Shown in pieces: positions 41,794 through 50,266 of a stretch of DNA of 51,268 bases. The stretch covers positions 1 through 51,268 of the forward strand of contig CAUACA010000016.1 in NCBI GenBank assembly GCA_958427355.1, written 5' to 3'. The notes beneath the pieces were generated by a model that ran no database searches, had not been told where the DNA came from, and saw nothing but the letters and a program-made list of their open reading frames with translations. This DNA is from an uncultured Collinsella sp. (GTDB lineage Bacteria > Actinomycetota > Coriobacteriia > Coriobacteriales > Coriobacteriaceae). The translations under genes and the position numbers were made by a program. Within the stretch, counting starts at the first letter, position 1. Each line of letters starts with the position of its first letter.

Positions 41794-42437
41794 TGCATAT
41801 CTACTCTGTCAACGATCCCGAGTTCAAGTCCTATGGCAACGTTTGGGATAACGTTCCGTCCGAGCTTACGTCGCCCGTGCTCGAGGCGCTCTCTGCCACG
41901 CCCATTCCCGAGGGCAGCAAGTACGTTGCAAGTGCGCCGGAGCTCGAGGACGTCAAGGATGCCGACAAGCTTGGCTTTCTCATGTTTGGTGGCCGTCCGT
42001 TCCAGCTGGGCTGGTGCAACGGCCACAACACGCGTCTCAACTGCCTGGAGTACCACCGCGCGAGCGAGTTCAACCTGGGCGCGCGCGACTTTATTCTGCT
42101 CGTGGCGCATCGCTGGGAGATCGAGGACGGCAAGCTCGACACCGCGTGCGTCAAGGCGTTTCGCGTGCCGGCGGGTACGGTCGTCGAAGTCTTCAACACC
42201 ACGCTCCACTACACGCCGTGCATGGTCGACGACGGTGGCTTCCAGGTGATGGTGGCGCTGCCCGCCGGCACCAACGGCCCGCGCCCCGAGGTCGCGGCCG
42301 ACATGCCTGCGGCCGGCGACAGCTACTGCTACTGGAAGGCCGACAAGTGGGTCCTCTGCCATGCTGACAGCCCCAAGGCAGCCGAAGGCGGCTACGTAGG
42401 CCTCATCGGCAAAAATCTCGACATCACCGTGGACTAG
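41793..42437 (+). CDS. DUF4867-like cupin-fold protein
   Basis: A 214-residue cytoplasmic protein resembling the DUF4867 family (opening MHIYSVNDPEFKSYG), with beta-strand-rich sequence typical of a cupin barrel. Candidate metal or sugar ligands are in WCNGHNTRLNCLEYHRASEF and NTTLHYTPC. Family members are often found with sugar isomerase and aldolase genes, so a sugar-related role is possible but unproven. AGGAG (41783-41787) lies 5 nt before the ATG; a longer upstream frame has no ribosome site. It is monocistronic, with a large hairpin at 42443. Confidence 0.7.
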   Translation: MHIYSVNDPEFKSYGNVWDNVPSELTSPVLEALSATPIPEGSKYVASAPELEDVKDADKLGFLMFGGRPFQLGWCNGHNTRLNCLEYHRASEFNLGARDFILLVAHRWEIEDGKLDTACVKAFRVPAGTVVEVFNTTLHYTPCMVDDGGFQVMVALPAGTNGPRPEVAADMPAAGDSYCYWKADKWVLCHADSPKAAEGGYVGLIGKNLDITVD

Positions 42438-42442
42438 CGCAT

Positions 42443-42493
42443 CGCCCCAAACCACCACAAAGGTGCCTGTCTCCTTTGCGGTGGTTTGGGGCG
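42443..42493. repeat. Large hairpin after the DUF4867 gene (repeat family 3 or terminator)
   Basis: The 21-nt arms 42443-42463 and 42473-42493 pair at 20 of 21 positions (CGCCCCAAACCACC ... GGTGGTTTGGGGCG), loop TGCCTGTCT. It lies 6 bp after the stop codon and lacks a T-run. Its build, a near-perfect long stem with a short loop, is like the two other REP-like families in the window. Confidence 0.75.
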
Positions 42494-42606
42494 GGCGGAT
42501 ATCGGGAAGTGCCAGACGGGGGAGGCTGCCGGGCGCCTTGCCGTCTGCGGATTTTGGGACATGCGGCCCGCTTTTTCGACCCATCTGTCGGTACACTAAA
42601 AGCACT

Positions 42607-44490
42607 ATGGGTACCCGCGAGCGACATATCGGCAACGCGGCCGCCCGATCCGCACCCGTGGCGGATCCCAGGGGCGGCAGGCTCTTCGCCATGCCGCGAT
42701 TCCTTGTTGGCATAACACATCAGGTGTACCGCCACCGCGTCTTTGCTATCGCCGGTGTCATCACCGCGATGTTCCTCATGCTTTTGGCAGTCTTGCCGGC
42801 ACTGTTCGCCTTCGACCCCAAACTTTCTAACGCCGTGCCAGCCTATGGCGGGGTGTCCGAAGAGGTCGTGGATGCGCTCGCCCACTCGAGCTCTCTCCCG
42901 CTGCTTGTCGCCGCAATTATATTTTCGATCTGGGGCGTATCGGTCTATCTGCGCTGTTTGGACTATGTGCTGCGCCGCCGCCTTGTTGCCGTCGCCACCA
43001 TCTGCGCCCTGTGGATGATCGAAGTCATTCTCAAGTACAAGTCGTTCACGCCGTTCTATGCCACCGTGCTGTGGTACCTGTACTACGTGCCCATGACACT
43101 CATTCCGCTGCTCTACCAGTTGTGTGGTCTGCGCCTTGCGGGCCTGGAGCAACACCGCCTGGGTCGCCGCTACTGCGCTGCGCTGTGGATTGTGGCTATC
43201 CTGCTTATCGGATTTGTGCTCACCAACGATTTTCACCAGCAGGTCTTCCACTTTGACCGTACAAGCGACACCTGGAGCAACGATTACACGTACGGCTGGG
43301 GTTATTTCGCCGTCCTCGTGTGGACGGCCTTTAACTTTGTGGCCTTTTTTATCCTGGTGGGCCGGTCCTCGTCCTTTCGCATCCAACGTTTCTCGGGCAC
43401 GGCGGCGCTCGTGCTGCTGGGCGGTGCGTTCTTTGCCATCTCATATGCGTTGCGTGTGCCCTGGGCATGGAGGCTCAACTTCTCGCTCGTCTATTGCGTC
43501 TTGTGTGTGGTGGCGATGGAAATCTGTCTCGATTGCGGTGTCATTCCGTCATATCACGACATCGCCGGCATCTTCGACACCTTGCCGCTTGACCTCAAAG
43601 TTCTAACGCGCGACCTGCAGGAAGTCTATGCCACGCCGGTGTCGAAGCCGATGCCGGCGGGCGTGTGCGAGGAGTTGCGGACCCAGGCGCACGGCCGCGC
43701 CCATGCCTTTGCCGTGGCGTCCGATCCCGATGTGATGTACCGTGCCTTTCCACTGCTGGGCGGATCGGCCCTGCTTGCCCAAGACGTGTCGGATCTCAAC
43801 GAGCTTAACCGTGAACTGGCACATCGTCGTATGGAGCTGCAGCGTCAAAATGAGCTGCTCGCCGCCGACTACGACCTTAAGACGCACCTGGCAGACCAAG
43901 AGGCCGAGACCTTGCTGGTCCAAGACGTGGACCAGGCGCTTGCCCGCGCGCTCGAAGGGATGTACGACCTGCTGAGCTCGCTGCCGCCGTTGACCGATGA
44001 ATCGTCTTCGCACGAGCGTTACCGCATGCTGCAGCGCGCCAAGATGCTCGTCGCCTATTGCAAGCGCAAGGGGTCGCTCACGTTGGCACAGCACGGGGAG
44101 AGCGGTTTTGATCGCGACCGCATTCAGCTCATTGCCAACGAGCTCGCAAGCGACCTGCGCACCATCGATATCGATTGCGCCTCGATTACCGCCATACGGC
44201 GCCCGTTGCACGCCAGTACGGTAAGCGCCCTGTACGACTGCGTGTATGACTTTGCGTTTTTTGCCTACACCACCGACCATCCGGCGCTTATGTATCACTT
44301 GGGCGACCATGACCGATGCAGTGTCGAGCTACGCGCCACGCTTTTTTCCAACGATGATGCAGATCTTTCGCAGACGCCCGCTGCGCAAGAGCTCGATAGC
44401 GCTCTGCAAGGGCGCAACGTGGCATACCGCCTTGAGGGCGAGCCCGGCCAGCTGCGCATGATCGTCTTGATGCCGAGGGCGGGTGAGTGA
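42607..44490 (+). CDS. 8-TM membrane sensor with degenerate kinase-like C-terminus
   Basis: A protein of about 627 residues. After a 40-residue basic N-terminus come eight predicted membrane helices (to about residue 330), like the 7TM-type sensor regions of histidine kinases. A coiled coil (LNRELAHRRMELQRQNELLA) and a helical region (about 445-510) follow where a dimerisation/phospho-acceptor domain would be. No convincing H-box, N-box or G-boxes are seen, so kinase activity is unlikely. The stop codon lies 2 bp before the kinase gene, so it probably acts with that kinase. The start is uncertain: no good ribosome site precedes 42607, and the ATG at 42691 (GGCAGG, 9 nt upstream) is an alternative. 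Confidence 0.7.
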   Translation: MGTRERHIGNAAARSAPVADPRGGRLFAMPRFLVGITHQVYRHRVFAIAGVITAMFLMLLAVLPALFAFDPKLSNAVPAYGGVSEEVVDALAHSSSLPLLVAAIIFSIWGVSVYLRCLDYVLRRRLVAVATICALWMIEVILKYKSFTPFYATVLWYLYYVPMTLIPLLYQLCGLRLAGLEQHRLGRRYCAALWIVAILLIGFVLTNDFHQQVFHFDRTSDTWSNDYTYGWGYFAVLVWTAFNFVAFFILVGRSSSFRIQRFSGTAALVLLGGAFFAISYALRVPWAWRLNFSLVYCVLCVVAMEICLDCGVIPSYHDIAGIFDTLPLDLKVLTRDLQEVYATPVSKPMPAGVCEELRTQAHGRAHAFAVASDPDVMYRAFPLLGGSALLAQDVSDLNELNRELAHRRMELQRQNELLAADYDLKTHLADQEAETLLVQDVDQALARALEGMYDLLSSLPPLTDESSSHERYRMLQRAKMLVAYCKRKGSLTLAQHGESGFDRDRIQLIANELASDLRTIDIDCASITAIRRPLHASTVSALYDCVYDFAFFAYTTDHPALMYHLGDHDRCSVELRATLFSNDDADLSQTPAAQELDSALQGRNVAYRLEGEPGQLRMIVLMPRAGE

Positions 44491-44492
44491 CG

Positions 44493-45986
44493 ATGCAGAT
44501 TTCGCTTATTCTTCCCCAAATCGTTGCGCTCGATGTTGTCTTTGCCCTGGCTGCGTGTCTGCAGACGATCCACGTCCCGCTCATCGCATCGCGCCGCTCG
44601 TCCTATAACCGTAAGGTGATTTGTGCCTACGAGGCGAGCCTTGTGCTTCACCTAGTTATTTCGGCGCTCATCTTGTTCGCGTCGTCTGGCTCATATCTGG
44701 TGGCGCCGCTTGACGTTTGTGCCAGGGCAATGGGCGGAGCGCTGTGGCTCAATGCCGCAATCTTTGCCTACGGCGTGGTGCTTATGGTGCGTTATCGTCG
44801 CCCCGTCATGCTGGCCGAACTGTTGCTCGTTGCCGCCGTGACGCCGCCGGTGGTTTTTGCCATGGGCTCGGCGTGGACCACGGTCCTTATCGCAGAGGGA
44901 GCGTTCTTCCTGTTCCGCTCCATTGCGGCGCTCTTGATGGATGTCCGCAACCGCCAGGAGGATATCACCGCGTTCTCGACGATCGAAACCATCAACGTGA
45001 TTCCCGTGGGCATCCTGTATCTGGACCCGAGGGGCCGTCCGCTGCTCATGAACCGCTGCATGCGAAAAAACCTGGTGGAGCTTCATATGCCCACCGACCT
45101 AGGCGATATGAGCGGTACATGGAACGACTTGCGCAAACTCAGCATGCAAATGCCCGAAAGCAGCAGGAACCGTGTGCGGATTAATCTGGACCGCTTTGGT
45201 GAGGCGCGGGCGGTGGTCGAGGTTTCTCCCGCCGAGATTCGCTTGTTTGTGCACGATGACGTTATGGTTTCGGGCCGCCTCTTCGAGCGCATTATCGGCC
45301 TGGATGTAACAGAGTATGCGCATGCTCATGATCGCCTGGCGCAAGCCAACCACCTGCTTGAGCTTGCGGGCCAAGAGCTCCAAGCCCAGATCGAAGAAGT
45401 CAAAAAAGTTGCTGACAATGCGGCCTATCTGCGTATGCGCGCTCGCGTGCACGACGTGATCGGGCAGCGCCTGTCCATCCTCCATCGTTATCTGGAGGAG
45501 GGGCGCCTGGATGACGAGTCACTCGAGCAGATCGACCCGCTGCTGCGCTCAATCGCTGCCGATCTGCGCAGCGGGGGCGACACCGAACCGGCAGAGCAAC
45601 TGGGCGATATCGTCCATGCCTTTGGCCTGGTGAGCGTGCAGATCGATGTGGAGGGCGAGCTGCCAAGCGACGCGCGTGTCGCCGCAGCCTTTCTGCAGAT
45701 TATCCGCGAAGCCTCGACCAATGCCACCAAGCATGCACAGGCCCATCAGGTCCATGTGCGCCTGCGGCAGGAGACGTCGGAAGACGGTGCTGTTGCGCGG
45801 ATGACCGTTTCTAACGACGGCGCGCCTGCACCCGTATCGTATCGCGAGGGAACGGGTATCCCTGGTATGAGGCATGTCGCACAGAATCTGGGCGGCAGCC
45901 TGGAAGTCCACACCGCCCCGCCCTTCACACTTACGGTGTCCATCCCGCTCGCCTCCAACGCCACGGTCCAAAGGAGAAGTTCATGA
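44493..45986 (+). CDS. NarX/DesK-type histidine kinase with six-helix membrane region
   Basis: A 497-residue kinase: about six membrane helices (1-155), a PAS-like region (about 165-270, IETINVIPVGILYLDPRGRP), a coiled coil, the HisKA_3-like box RARVHDVIGQRLS with H320, and an ATPase domain with EASTNATKHAQA and GTGIPGMRHVAQNLGG. GGGTGAG lies 5 nt before the ATG. It overlaps the regulator gene by 4 nt (ATGA). With the kinase-like membrane protein encoded just upstream, it probably forms a sensing complex; the signal is unknown. Confidence 0.9.
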   Translation: MQISLILPQIVALDVVFALAACLQTIHVPLIASRRSSYNRKVICAYEASLVLHLVISALILFASSGSYLVAPLDVCARAMGGALWLNAAIFAYGVVLMVRYRRPVMLAELLLVAAVTPPVVFAMGSAWTTVLIAEGAFFLFRSIAALLMDVRNRQEDITAFSTIETINVIPVGILYLDPRGRPLLMNRCMRKNLVELHMPTDLGDMSGTWNDLRKLSMQMPESSRNRVRINLDRFGEARAVVEVSPAEIRLFVHDDVMVSGRLFERIIGLDVTEYAHAHDRLAQANHLLELAGQELQAQIEEVKKVADNAAYLRMRARVHDVIGQRLSILHRYLEEGRLDDESLEQIDPLLRSIAADLRSGGDTEPAEQLGDIVHAFGLVSVQIDVEGELPSDARVAAAFLQIIREASTNATKHAQAHQVHVRLRQETSEDGAVARMTVSNDGAPAPVSYREGTGIPGMRHVAQNLGGSLEVHTAPPFTLTVSIPLASNATVQRRSS

Positions 45987-46603
45987 TCCGCGTCCTTATA
46001 GTCGAAGACCAGGCCATCCTGCGCGAGAGCCTGGCGCGCTCCGTTGGCGACCAGCCCGACATGACGGTTGTTGCCGCGATCGCCGACGCCTCGGATGCCT
46101 TGGACGTTGTGCTTAAGGAGCGCCCGGACATGATACTGATGGACGTATGTACCGAGCATGATTCCAACGGCATCGTGGCGGCGGCGCGCATCAAAGAACA
46201 ACTGCCCGAGTGCCGCGTCATTATCATGACGGGTATGCCCGAAATCACCTTTGTGGACCAGGCGCGCGAGGCGGGTGTCGACAGCTTTGTGTACAAGAAC
46301 GTTGGTATCGACGAGCTATTCGCCGTGATGCGCTCCACGCTGGCGGGTTACTGCACGTTTCCCAAGCCGCCCGAGAGCATCTTCTCGGGCACGGCGGCCC
46401 TCGACGATGTCGAGCTGTCGATCTTGCGCCTTGCCTGCGAGGGTAAAAGCCGCCGCGAGATCGCGGCCGAGCTGTTTATGAGCGAGGGCACCATCAAACG
46501 CCGCATCTCGGAGATTCTCAATAAGACCGGCTACGACAACATCATGCGCTTGGCCGTGCGCGCAGTAACGGAGGGCAGCATCGTTCCCAACATGGAGCGC
46601 TAG
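45983..46603 (+). CDS. NarL/FixJ-family response regulator
   Basis: A 206-residue regulator: receiver domain with VEDQ, phospho-acceptor D54 (ILMDVCTEHDSNG) and conserved Lys in FVYKNVG, then a LuxR-type HTH (LDDVELSILRLACEGKSRRE, MSEGTIKRRISEILNKTGY). The helix-3 region reads TIKRRISE where many relatives have TVKNHVSN. It is the last gene of the three-gene sensing operon. Its target is not evident; none of the neighbouring promoters shows an obvious shared site. Confidence 0.92.
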   Translation: MIRVLIVEDQAILRESLARSVGDQPDMTVVAAIADASDALDVVLKERPDMILMDVCTEHDSNGIVAAARIKEQLPECRVIIMTGMPEITFVDQAREAGVDSFVYKNVGIDELFAVMRSTLAGYCTFPKPPESIFSGTAALDDVELSILRLACEGKSRREIAAELFMSEGTIKRRISEILNKTGYDNIMRLAVRAVTEGSIVPNMER

Positions 46604-46632
46604 CGCTCGTTACGCATCGGCATAAAAACGAC

Positions 46633-46661
46633 GGGGCCGCAGGATCAACTCCTGCGGCCCC
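46633..46661. terminator. Terminator between convergent genes
   Basis: GGGGCCGCAGGA (46633-46644) pairs perfectly with TCCTGCGGCCCC (46650-46661), loop TCAAC. The T-run is on the minus strand (complement of AAAAA at 46624-46628), so it best serves the lipoprotein gene and may also stop the regulator transcript. Confidence 0.85.
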
Positions 46662-46712
46662 GCCTGGTGTGCGCGGATATGTCCGCCAATCCGCGGCTGT
46701 CGGTGTCTGTCG

Positions 46713-47555
46713 CTACGCGATGGTCGCGGTGTAGGAAGCGACGTCCTCGTAGGAATCGGTCAGGTAGGCGTCGATGCCGATGGTCGTGTTGACCAGGTCG
46801 TCAAGGCTGTCAAGCTCGCCGCTCGAGAACGTGAACTCCTCGGTGGCGTTGGTGCCGGGCATCAGGTGAGCCGAGAACCAGGGTTCCTTCATGGTGCCGT
46901 TGACGTTGGTCTTGCCGGAAGGAGCGTAGAAGGTCAGGTCCTTGTCGCTCTTGTTGGTGATGTTGACGACAAAGCCGATGTCGCCCCAGTCGTCCTTGAA
47001 CTTCTCGGTGATGGTGATGGTGCACAGATCGTCATCGGCGACGGTGACGGCGGGGGAGATTTCGACGTTCTGGACATCGTCGTCTTCGACGGCCTCATCG
47101 ATCTCCTCTTCCTTCTCGGCCGCCTCGCGATCCTTCTTCACCGTACCGGACAGGTCCTTGTCGGACTTGGTAAAGACAAGATTGCCGTCATCTTCTTCGA
47201 GGATGAGTTTGCCGTCCTTGAGCTTCATATCGTGCGACTCGTCTTCGGCGGTGATGGTTACGGTGGTGGCGTCCTTTGCCTCCCATTTAAGGTCGACGAC
47301 TTCAAGGAACAGATCGAGGGCGCCTGTACCGTCCTCATCGAGAATCAGGACGCAGTGGACACCCCAATCCTCGAGCATCTTCATGTACTCATCGGTCAGC
47401 TCTTCGCCCTCCAGGGTTCCACCCGAGAGCTCCCAGCTGCCGACGAAGTTGGCCTTGGGGTCTTTGCCGCCGCCGCTGCAGCCCGTCAGGGCAAAGGCGA
47501 GCGCCAGGACGCATGTCAGAAATGCGAGTACGGACTTTTTGAACGTTGTCTTCAT
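46713..47555 (-). CDS. Predicted lipoprotein, function unknown
   Basis: A 280-residue secreted protein. The signal peptide ends in the lipobox LTGC (C at about 26), so it should be a lipid-anchored surface protein. Residues 36-135 are beta-rich and acidic (NFVGSWELSGG opening). A Lys/Glu/Asp-rich charged linker (about 138-165) separates this from a second beta-sandwich-like domain (about 170-280) with FVVNITNKSDKDLTFYAPSG, resembling Ig-like or DUF5067-type lipoprotein modules. AAGGAGG precedes the ATG. It is the last gene of the SPFH/zinc-ribbon operon, with a hairpin in the 80-bp gap before it. Confidence 0.8.
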   Translation of the reverse strand: MKTTFKKSVLAFLTCVLALAFALTGCSGGGKDPKANFVGSWELSGGTLEGEELTDEYMKMLEDWGVHCVLILDEDGTGALDLFLEVVDLKWEAKDATTVTITAEDESHDMKLKDGKLILEEDDGNLVFTKSDKDLSGTVKKDREAAEKEEEIDEAVEDDDVQNVEISPAVTVADDDLCTITITEKFKDDWGDIGFVVNITNKSDKDLTFYAPSGKTNVNGTMKEPWFSAHLMPGTNATEEFTFSSGELDSLDDLVNTTIGIDAYLTDSYEDVASYTATIA

Positions 47556-47594
47556 GGTGTCCTCCTTCTTGTGTGAAAACCCATAGAAGCAAAT

Positions 47595-47616
47595 GCGGGG
47601 GTGGCGGATCCCCCGC
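47595..47616 (-). terminator. Intercistronic hairpin (attenuator-like) before the lipoprotein gene
   Basis: GCGGGGG (47595-47601) pairs with CCCCCGC (47610-47616). Read on the minus strand, it is followed by ATTTGC, a weak T-run, so it may terminate part of the upstream transcript and lower lipoprotein expression. Confidence 0.5.
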
Positions 47617-47635
47617 CAATTACCAGATAGAGGGG

Positions 47636-48871
47636 CTAGGGCCGAGGCGTTCCGCAGTTGCTGCAGAACTTGCCGCCGTTTTCGCTACCGCAGTTGGGGC
47701 AGAACCACTTTGCCGGTGCCGGGGCGGGTGCGGGACTTCCGCACTCGGAGCAGAACTTGCCGGTGTTGGTGGCGCCGCAGCTGCAGGTCCATGCGCCGGC
47801 CGCAGGCGCGGCGGCAGGAGCCGGGGCGGGTGCCGGAGTCGGCTGCGGGGCGGCCTGCTGCTGTGCCTGGCCGGCGGCGAACAGCTGGCTGGCATTCATG
47901 CCGCCCATGCCGCCTGCCATGCCCATGCCCATAAAGCCGGCCATCGCGCCGTTGGGGTTGGCGGCTGCCGCGCGCATCGCGTCGCTCTGGGCGCTGGCGA
48001 TGTTGGCAGCTGCCATGGTGGGATCGCGCATGACCGCGGCCTTCTGCAGGTCCTTGATCATCTGCTCGTCTTCTTGCGAGGCGGCGATGGAGTTGACGCC
48101 AAAGCTCACGATCTCGACGCCGCGCAGGTCGCGCCAGTCGGCCGAGAGGACCTCGTTGAGCGCGCGGGCGAGCTCGGTGGTGTGGCCGGGGATGGCACTG
48201 TAGCGGATGCCCATCTCCGAGATCTTGGCAAAGGCGGGCTGCAGAGCGGTGAGCAGCTCGGACTTAAGCTGGCTGTCGATCTTGTCGCGCGTGTAGCTAT
48301 CGGTCACGTTGCCACACACATTGGTGTAGAACAGCAGCGGGTTGGTGATGCGGTACGAATACTCGCCGTTGCAGCGAACGGAAATGTCGACGTCCAGACC
48401 GATATTGTTGTCGACCACGCGGAAGGGCACGGGCGAGGCGGTGCCGTACTTGTTGCCAATGATCTCCTTGGTGTTGATGAAGTAGACGCGCTGGTCCTTG
48501 CCTGCATCGCCGCCAAAAGTAAAGCGGCTGCCGATATTGGCAAACGTCTCCTTGATGGAGTCGCCCAGGTTGCCACTGAAGACGCTTGGCTCGCTGCCGG
48601 TGTCAAAGACGAACTCGCCGGGCTCCAGCGCGACCTCGATGATCTTGCCGTTTTGCACCACGAGCATGCCCTGGCCGTCGTTGACGGCGATGACGGAGCC
48701 GTTGGAGATGACGTTGTCCTCGCCGCGCGTGTTGGAGCTGCGGCCGCCGGTGCGCTTACTGCCCTTGCAGGCCAAGACGTCAGCGGGCATCGATTCGCAA
48801 TAGATAAATTCCTTCCACTGGTCGGCCATGACGCCGCCGGCAGCGCCCAATCCAGCTTTCAAGAGTCCCAT
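47636..48871 (-). CDS. SPFH-domain protein with C-terminal zinc ribbons (YdjI-like)
   Basis: A 411-residue protein of the stomatin/prohibitin-like COG4260 group, like B. subtilis YdjI. The SPFH region covers about 20-270 (GSVIAVNDGQGMLVVQNGKI, FINTKEIIGNKYG, YSYRITNPLLFYTNVCGNV). A Met/Gly/Ala-rich stretch (about 300-345) and a Pro/Ala linker lead to two zinc ribbons at the C-terminus: CSCG...CSECG and CPNCG...CSNCG. SPFH proteins form membrane-bound rings or microdomains. GAAAGGAAG precedes the ATG. The gene follows the zinc-ribbon gene by 48 bp on the minus strand. Confidence 0.9.
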   Translation of the reverse strand: MGLLKAGLGAAGGVMADQWKEFIYCESMPADVLACKGSKRTGGRSSNTRGEDNVISNGSVIAVNDGQGMLVVQNGKIIEVALEPGEFVFDTGSEPSVFSGNLGDSIKETFANIGSRFTFGGDAGKDQRVYFINTKEIIGNKYGTASPVPFRVVDNNIGLDVDISVRCNGEYSYRITNPLLFYTNVCGNVTDSYTRDKIDSQLKSELLTALQPAFAKISEMGIRYSAIPGHTTELARALNEVLSADWRDLRGVEIVSFGVNSIAASQEDEQMIKDLQKAAVMRDPTMAAANIASAQSDAMRAAAANPNGAMAGFMGMGMAGGMGGMNASQLFAAGQAQQQAAPQPTPAPAPAPAAAPAAGAWTCSCGATNTGKFCSECGSPAPAPAPAKWFCPNCGSENGGKFCSNCGTPRP

Positions 48872-48919
48872 GGTGATCTTCCTTTCTCGTCAAAGGCCGG
48901 GTGGTATTGGTCAGAATGG

Positions 48920-50242
48920 CTAATCGTCCTTGTTGTCCTTCATGACAACGGTGGTCTCGGTGTGGCTGAAGGTGTCGTGCTTCTCGGTCAGGTCGAGCTC
49001 GCCACAGTAGCAATCGGCGTGGGTGGCCTCGTTGGCCGTCTTGAGCTGGCCCACCAGCAGCGCGTCTGCGATGATTACGATGATCAGCGGCGCGACGATG
49101 TTGATGAGGATGCCCTCGACATCAAAGGTGAGGTAATCCGGATCGAAGGCATTCCCACCCATAAAGAGAATCTGGGAGAGGACAAACCCGATCACAAAGA
49201 ACAGCACCGAGGCGATGGCGAGCTTGGGCTTGGAGCAGGGGAGCTCGCCGACCATGCGACCGGTCTGGCCGTTCATGGCAAACAGATAACTCTTGCCGTT
49301 CCACGAGGTGGAAAGCATCCACACGGGGAACAGGGCGTAGTCGCTGTCTTCCCAGGTGTAGTCGAGCTGCTTGCTTTCGACCGTGGCATCGTCATATTCG
49401 TCGACGACGGTCTCGCGCAGGGCCGAGATCGTGCTCTCCTCCATGCGGCGCTCGGCACGCGCCTTGCAGGTCTCGCAATCCTCGTCGTAGCGGTTGGCGA
49501 TGTAACCGGGCATATATGCGACCGAGAACGGGCGCAGTGCGTCGTAGTCAAACGGCTCGATGGCGTCCATGTGGCCGTCGGGCATCTTGGACGATCCGTC
49601 GACGGGCACGCGCTTAAACGAGATATTTCCCTTGCGGTAGGCATCGTAGTGGTCGGTGGTCGTGACGGTGCGGTCGGATTCCTCGGTCACGGTCTCGTTG
49701 GTCGCGTCAAAGTACACTTCGCCGTCAACGCGGGCGCCGTAGAGCCAAAACGGCACGTAAACGCCTTGGACCTCGTCGATGTGGTTGTCGGTGACAAAGC
49801 TCTTGGGCAGCAGGATCTTGCCCTTGTAGTGGTCTTTGAGCGCGGCCATGACATCGTCGCGCCCGAGCTTAAACGGAATCACCAGGTCGGGTGAGAAGTC
49901 GCCCGAGAGCTGGCCGGGTGCCACGGCGGAGTTGCCGCAGTATGGGCAGGTGGTAACGGCGACAGTGCCGTCCGAGACCAGCTCGGCACCGCACGATGAG
50001 CAGATGTAGCCGGCGTTTTGAGCCAGCTCCTGCACGGCATCGTCGACAGCAGGCTTGGGGGCCGCGGCCGCGGCATCGGCTTTGGCATCTGCCTTGTCCT
50101 GGCGCTCGCGATAGAGGGCCTCGACTTCTTCGACTTCAAAACGCGAATCGCAGTAGTCGCAGACGAGCTTTTGCTCGGCACTGGCAAAGTGAAGGGGACC
50201 GCCACACGCGGGGCACTGATAGTTGACGCTCTCAAAGGCCAT
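48920..50242 (-). CDS. Double zinc-ribbon membrane protein (YdjG-like)
   Basis: A 440-residue protein. The N-terminal TFIIB-like zinc ribbon is CPACGG...CDYCDS (about 10-32). After a charged Ala-rich helix a second ribbon follows, CSSCGAEL...CPYCGN (about 80-105). A beta-rich domain (about 115-335) and two membrane helices (about 342-362 and 377-400) lead to a short cytoplasmic tail. The layout resembles B. subtilis YdjG, encoded beside the SPFH gene ydjI, and the same neighbours occur here. The ribbons probably bind protein or nucleic acid partners at the membrane; the exact role is unknown. Confidence 0.85.
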   Translation of the reverse strand: MAFESVNYQCPACGGPLHFASAEQKLVCDYCDSRFEVEEVEALYRERQDKADAKADAAAAAPKPAVDDAVQELAQNAGYICSSCGAELVSDGTVAVTTCPYCGNSAVAPGQLSGDFSPDLVIPFKLGRDDVMAALKDHYKGKILLPKSFVTDNHIDEVQGVYVPFWLYGARVDGEVYFDATNETVTEESDRTVTTTDHYDAYRKGNISFKRVPVDGSSKMPDGHMDAIEPFDYDALRPFSVAYMPGYIANRYDEDCETCKARAERRMEESTISALRETVVDEYDDATVESKQLDYTWEDSDYALFPVWMLSTSWNGKSYLFAMNGQTGRMVGELPCSKPKLAIASVLFFVIGFVLSQILFMGGNAFDPDYLTFDVEGILINIVAPLIIVIIADALLVGQLKTANEATHADCYCGELDLTEKHDTFSHTETTVVMKDNKDD

Positions 50243-50266
50243 GATCGGTCCTTTCCGTGCCGGAGG

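Noticed and set aside
41793..42437. Sugar isomerase
   Set aside because: A sugar link is suggested only by the company that DUF4867 genes keep; no isomerase motif is visible, so no reaction was assigned.
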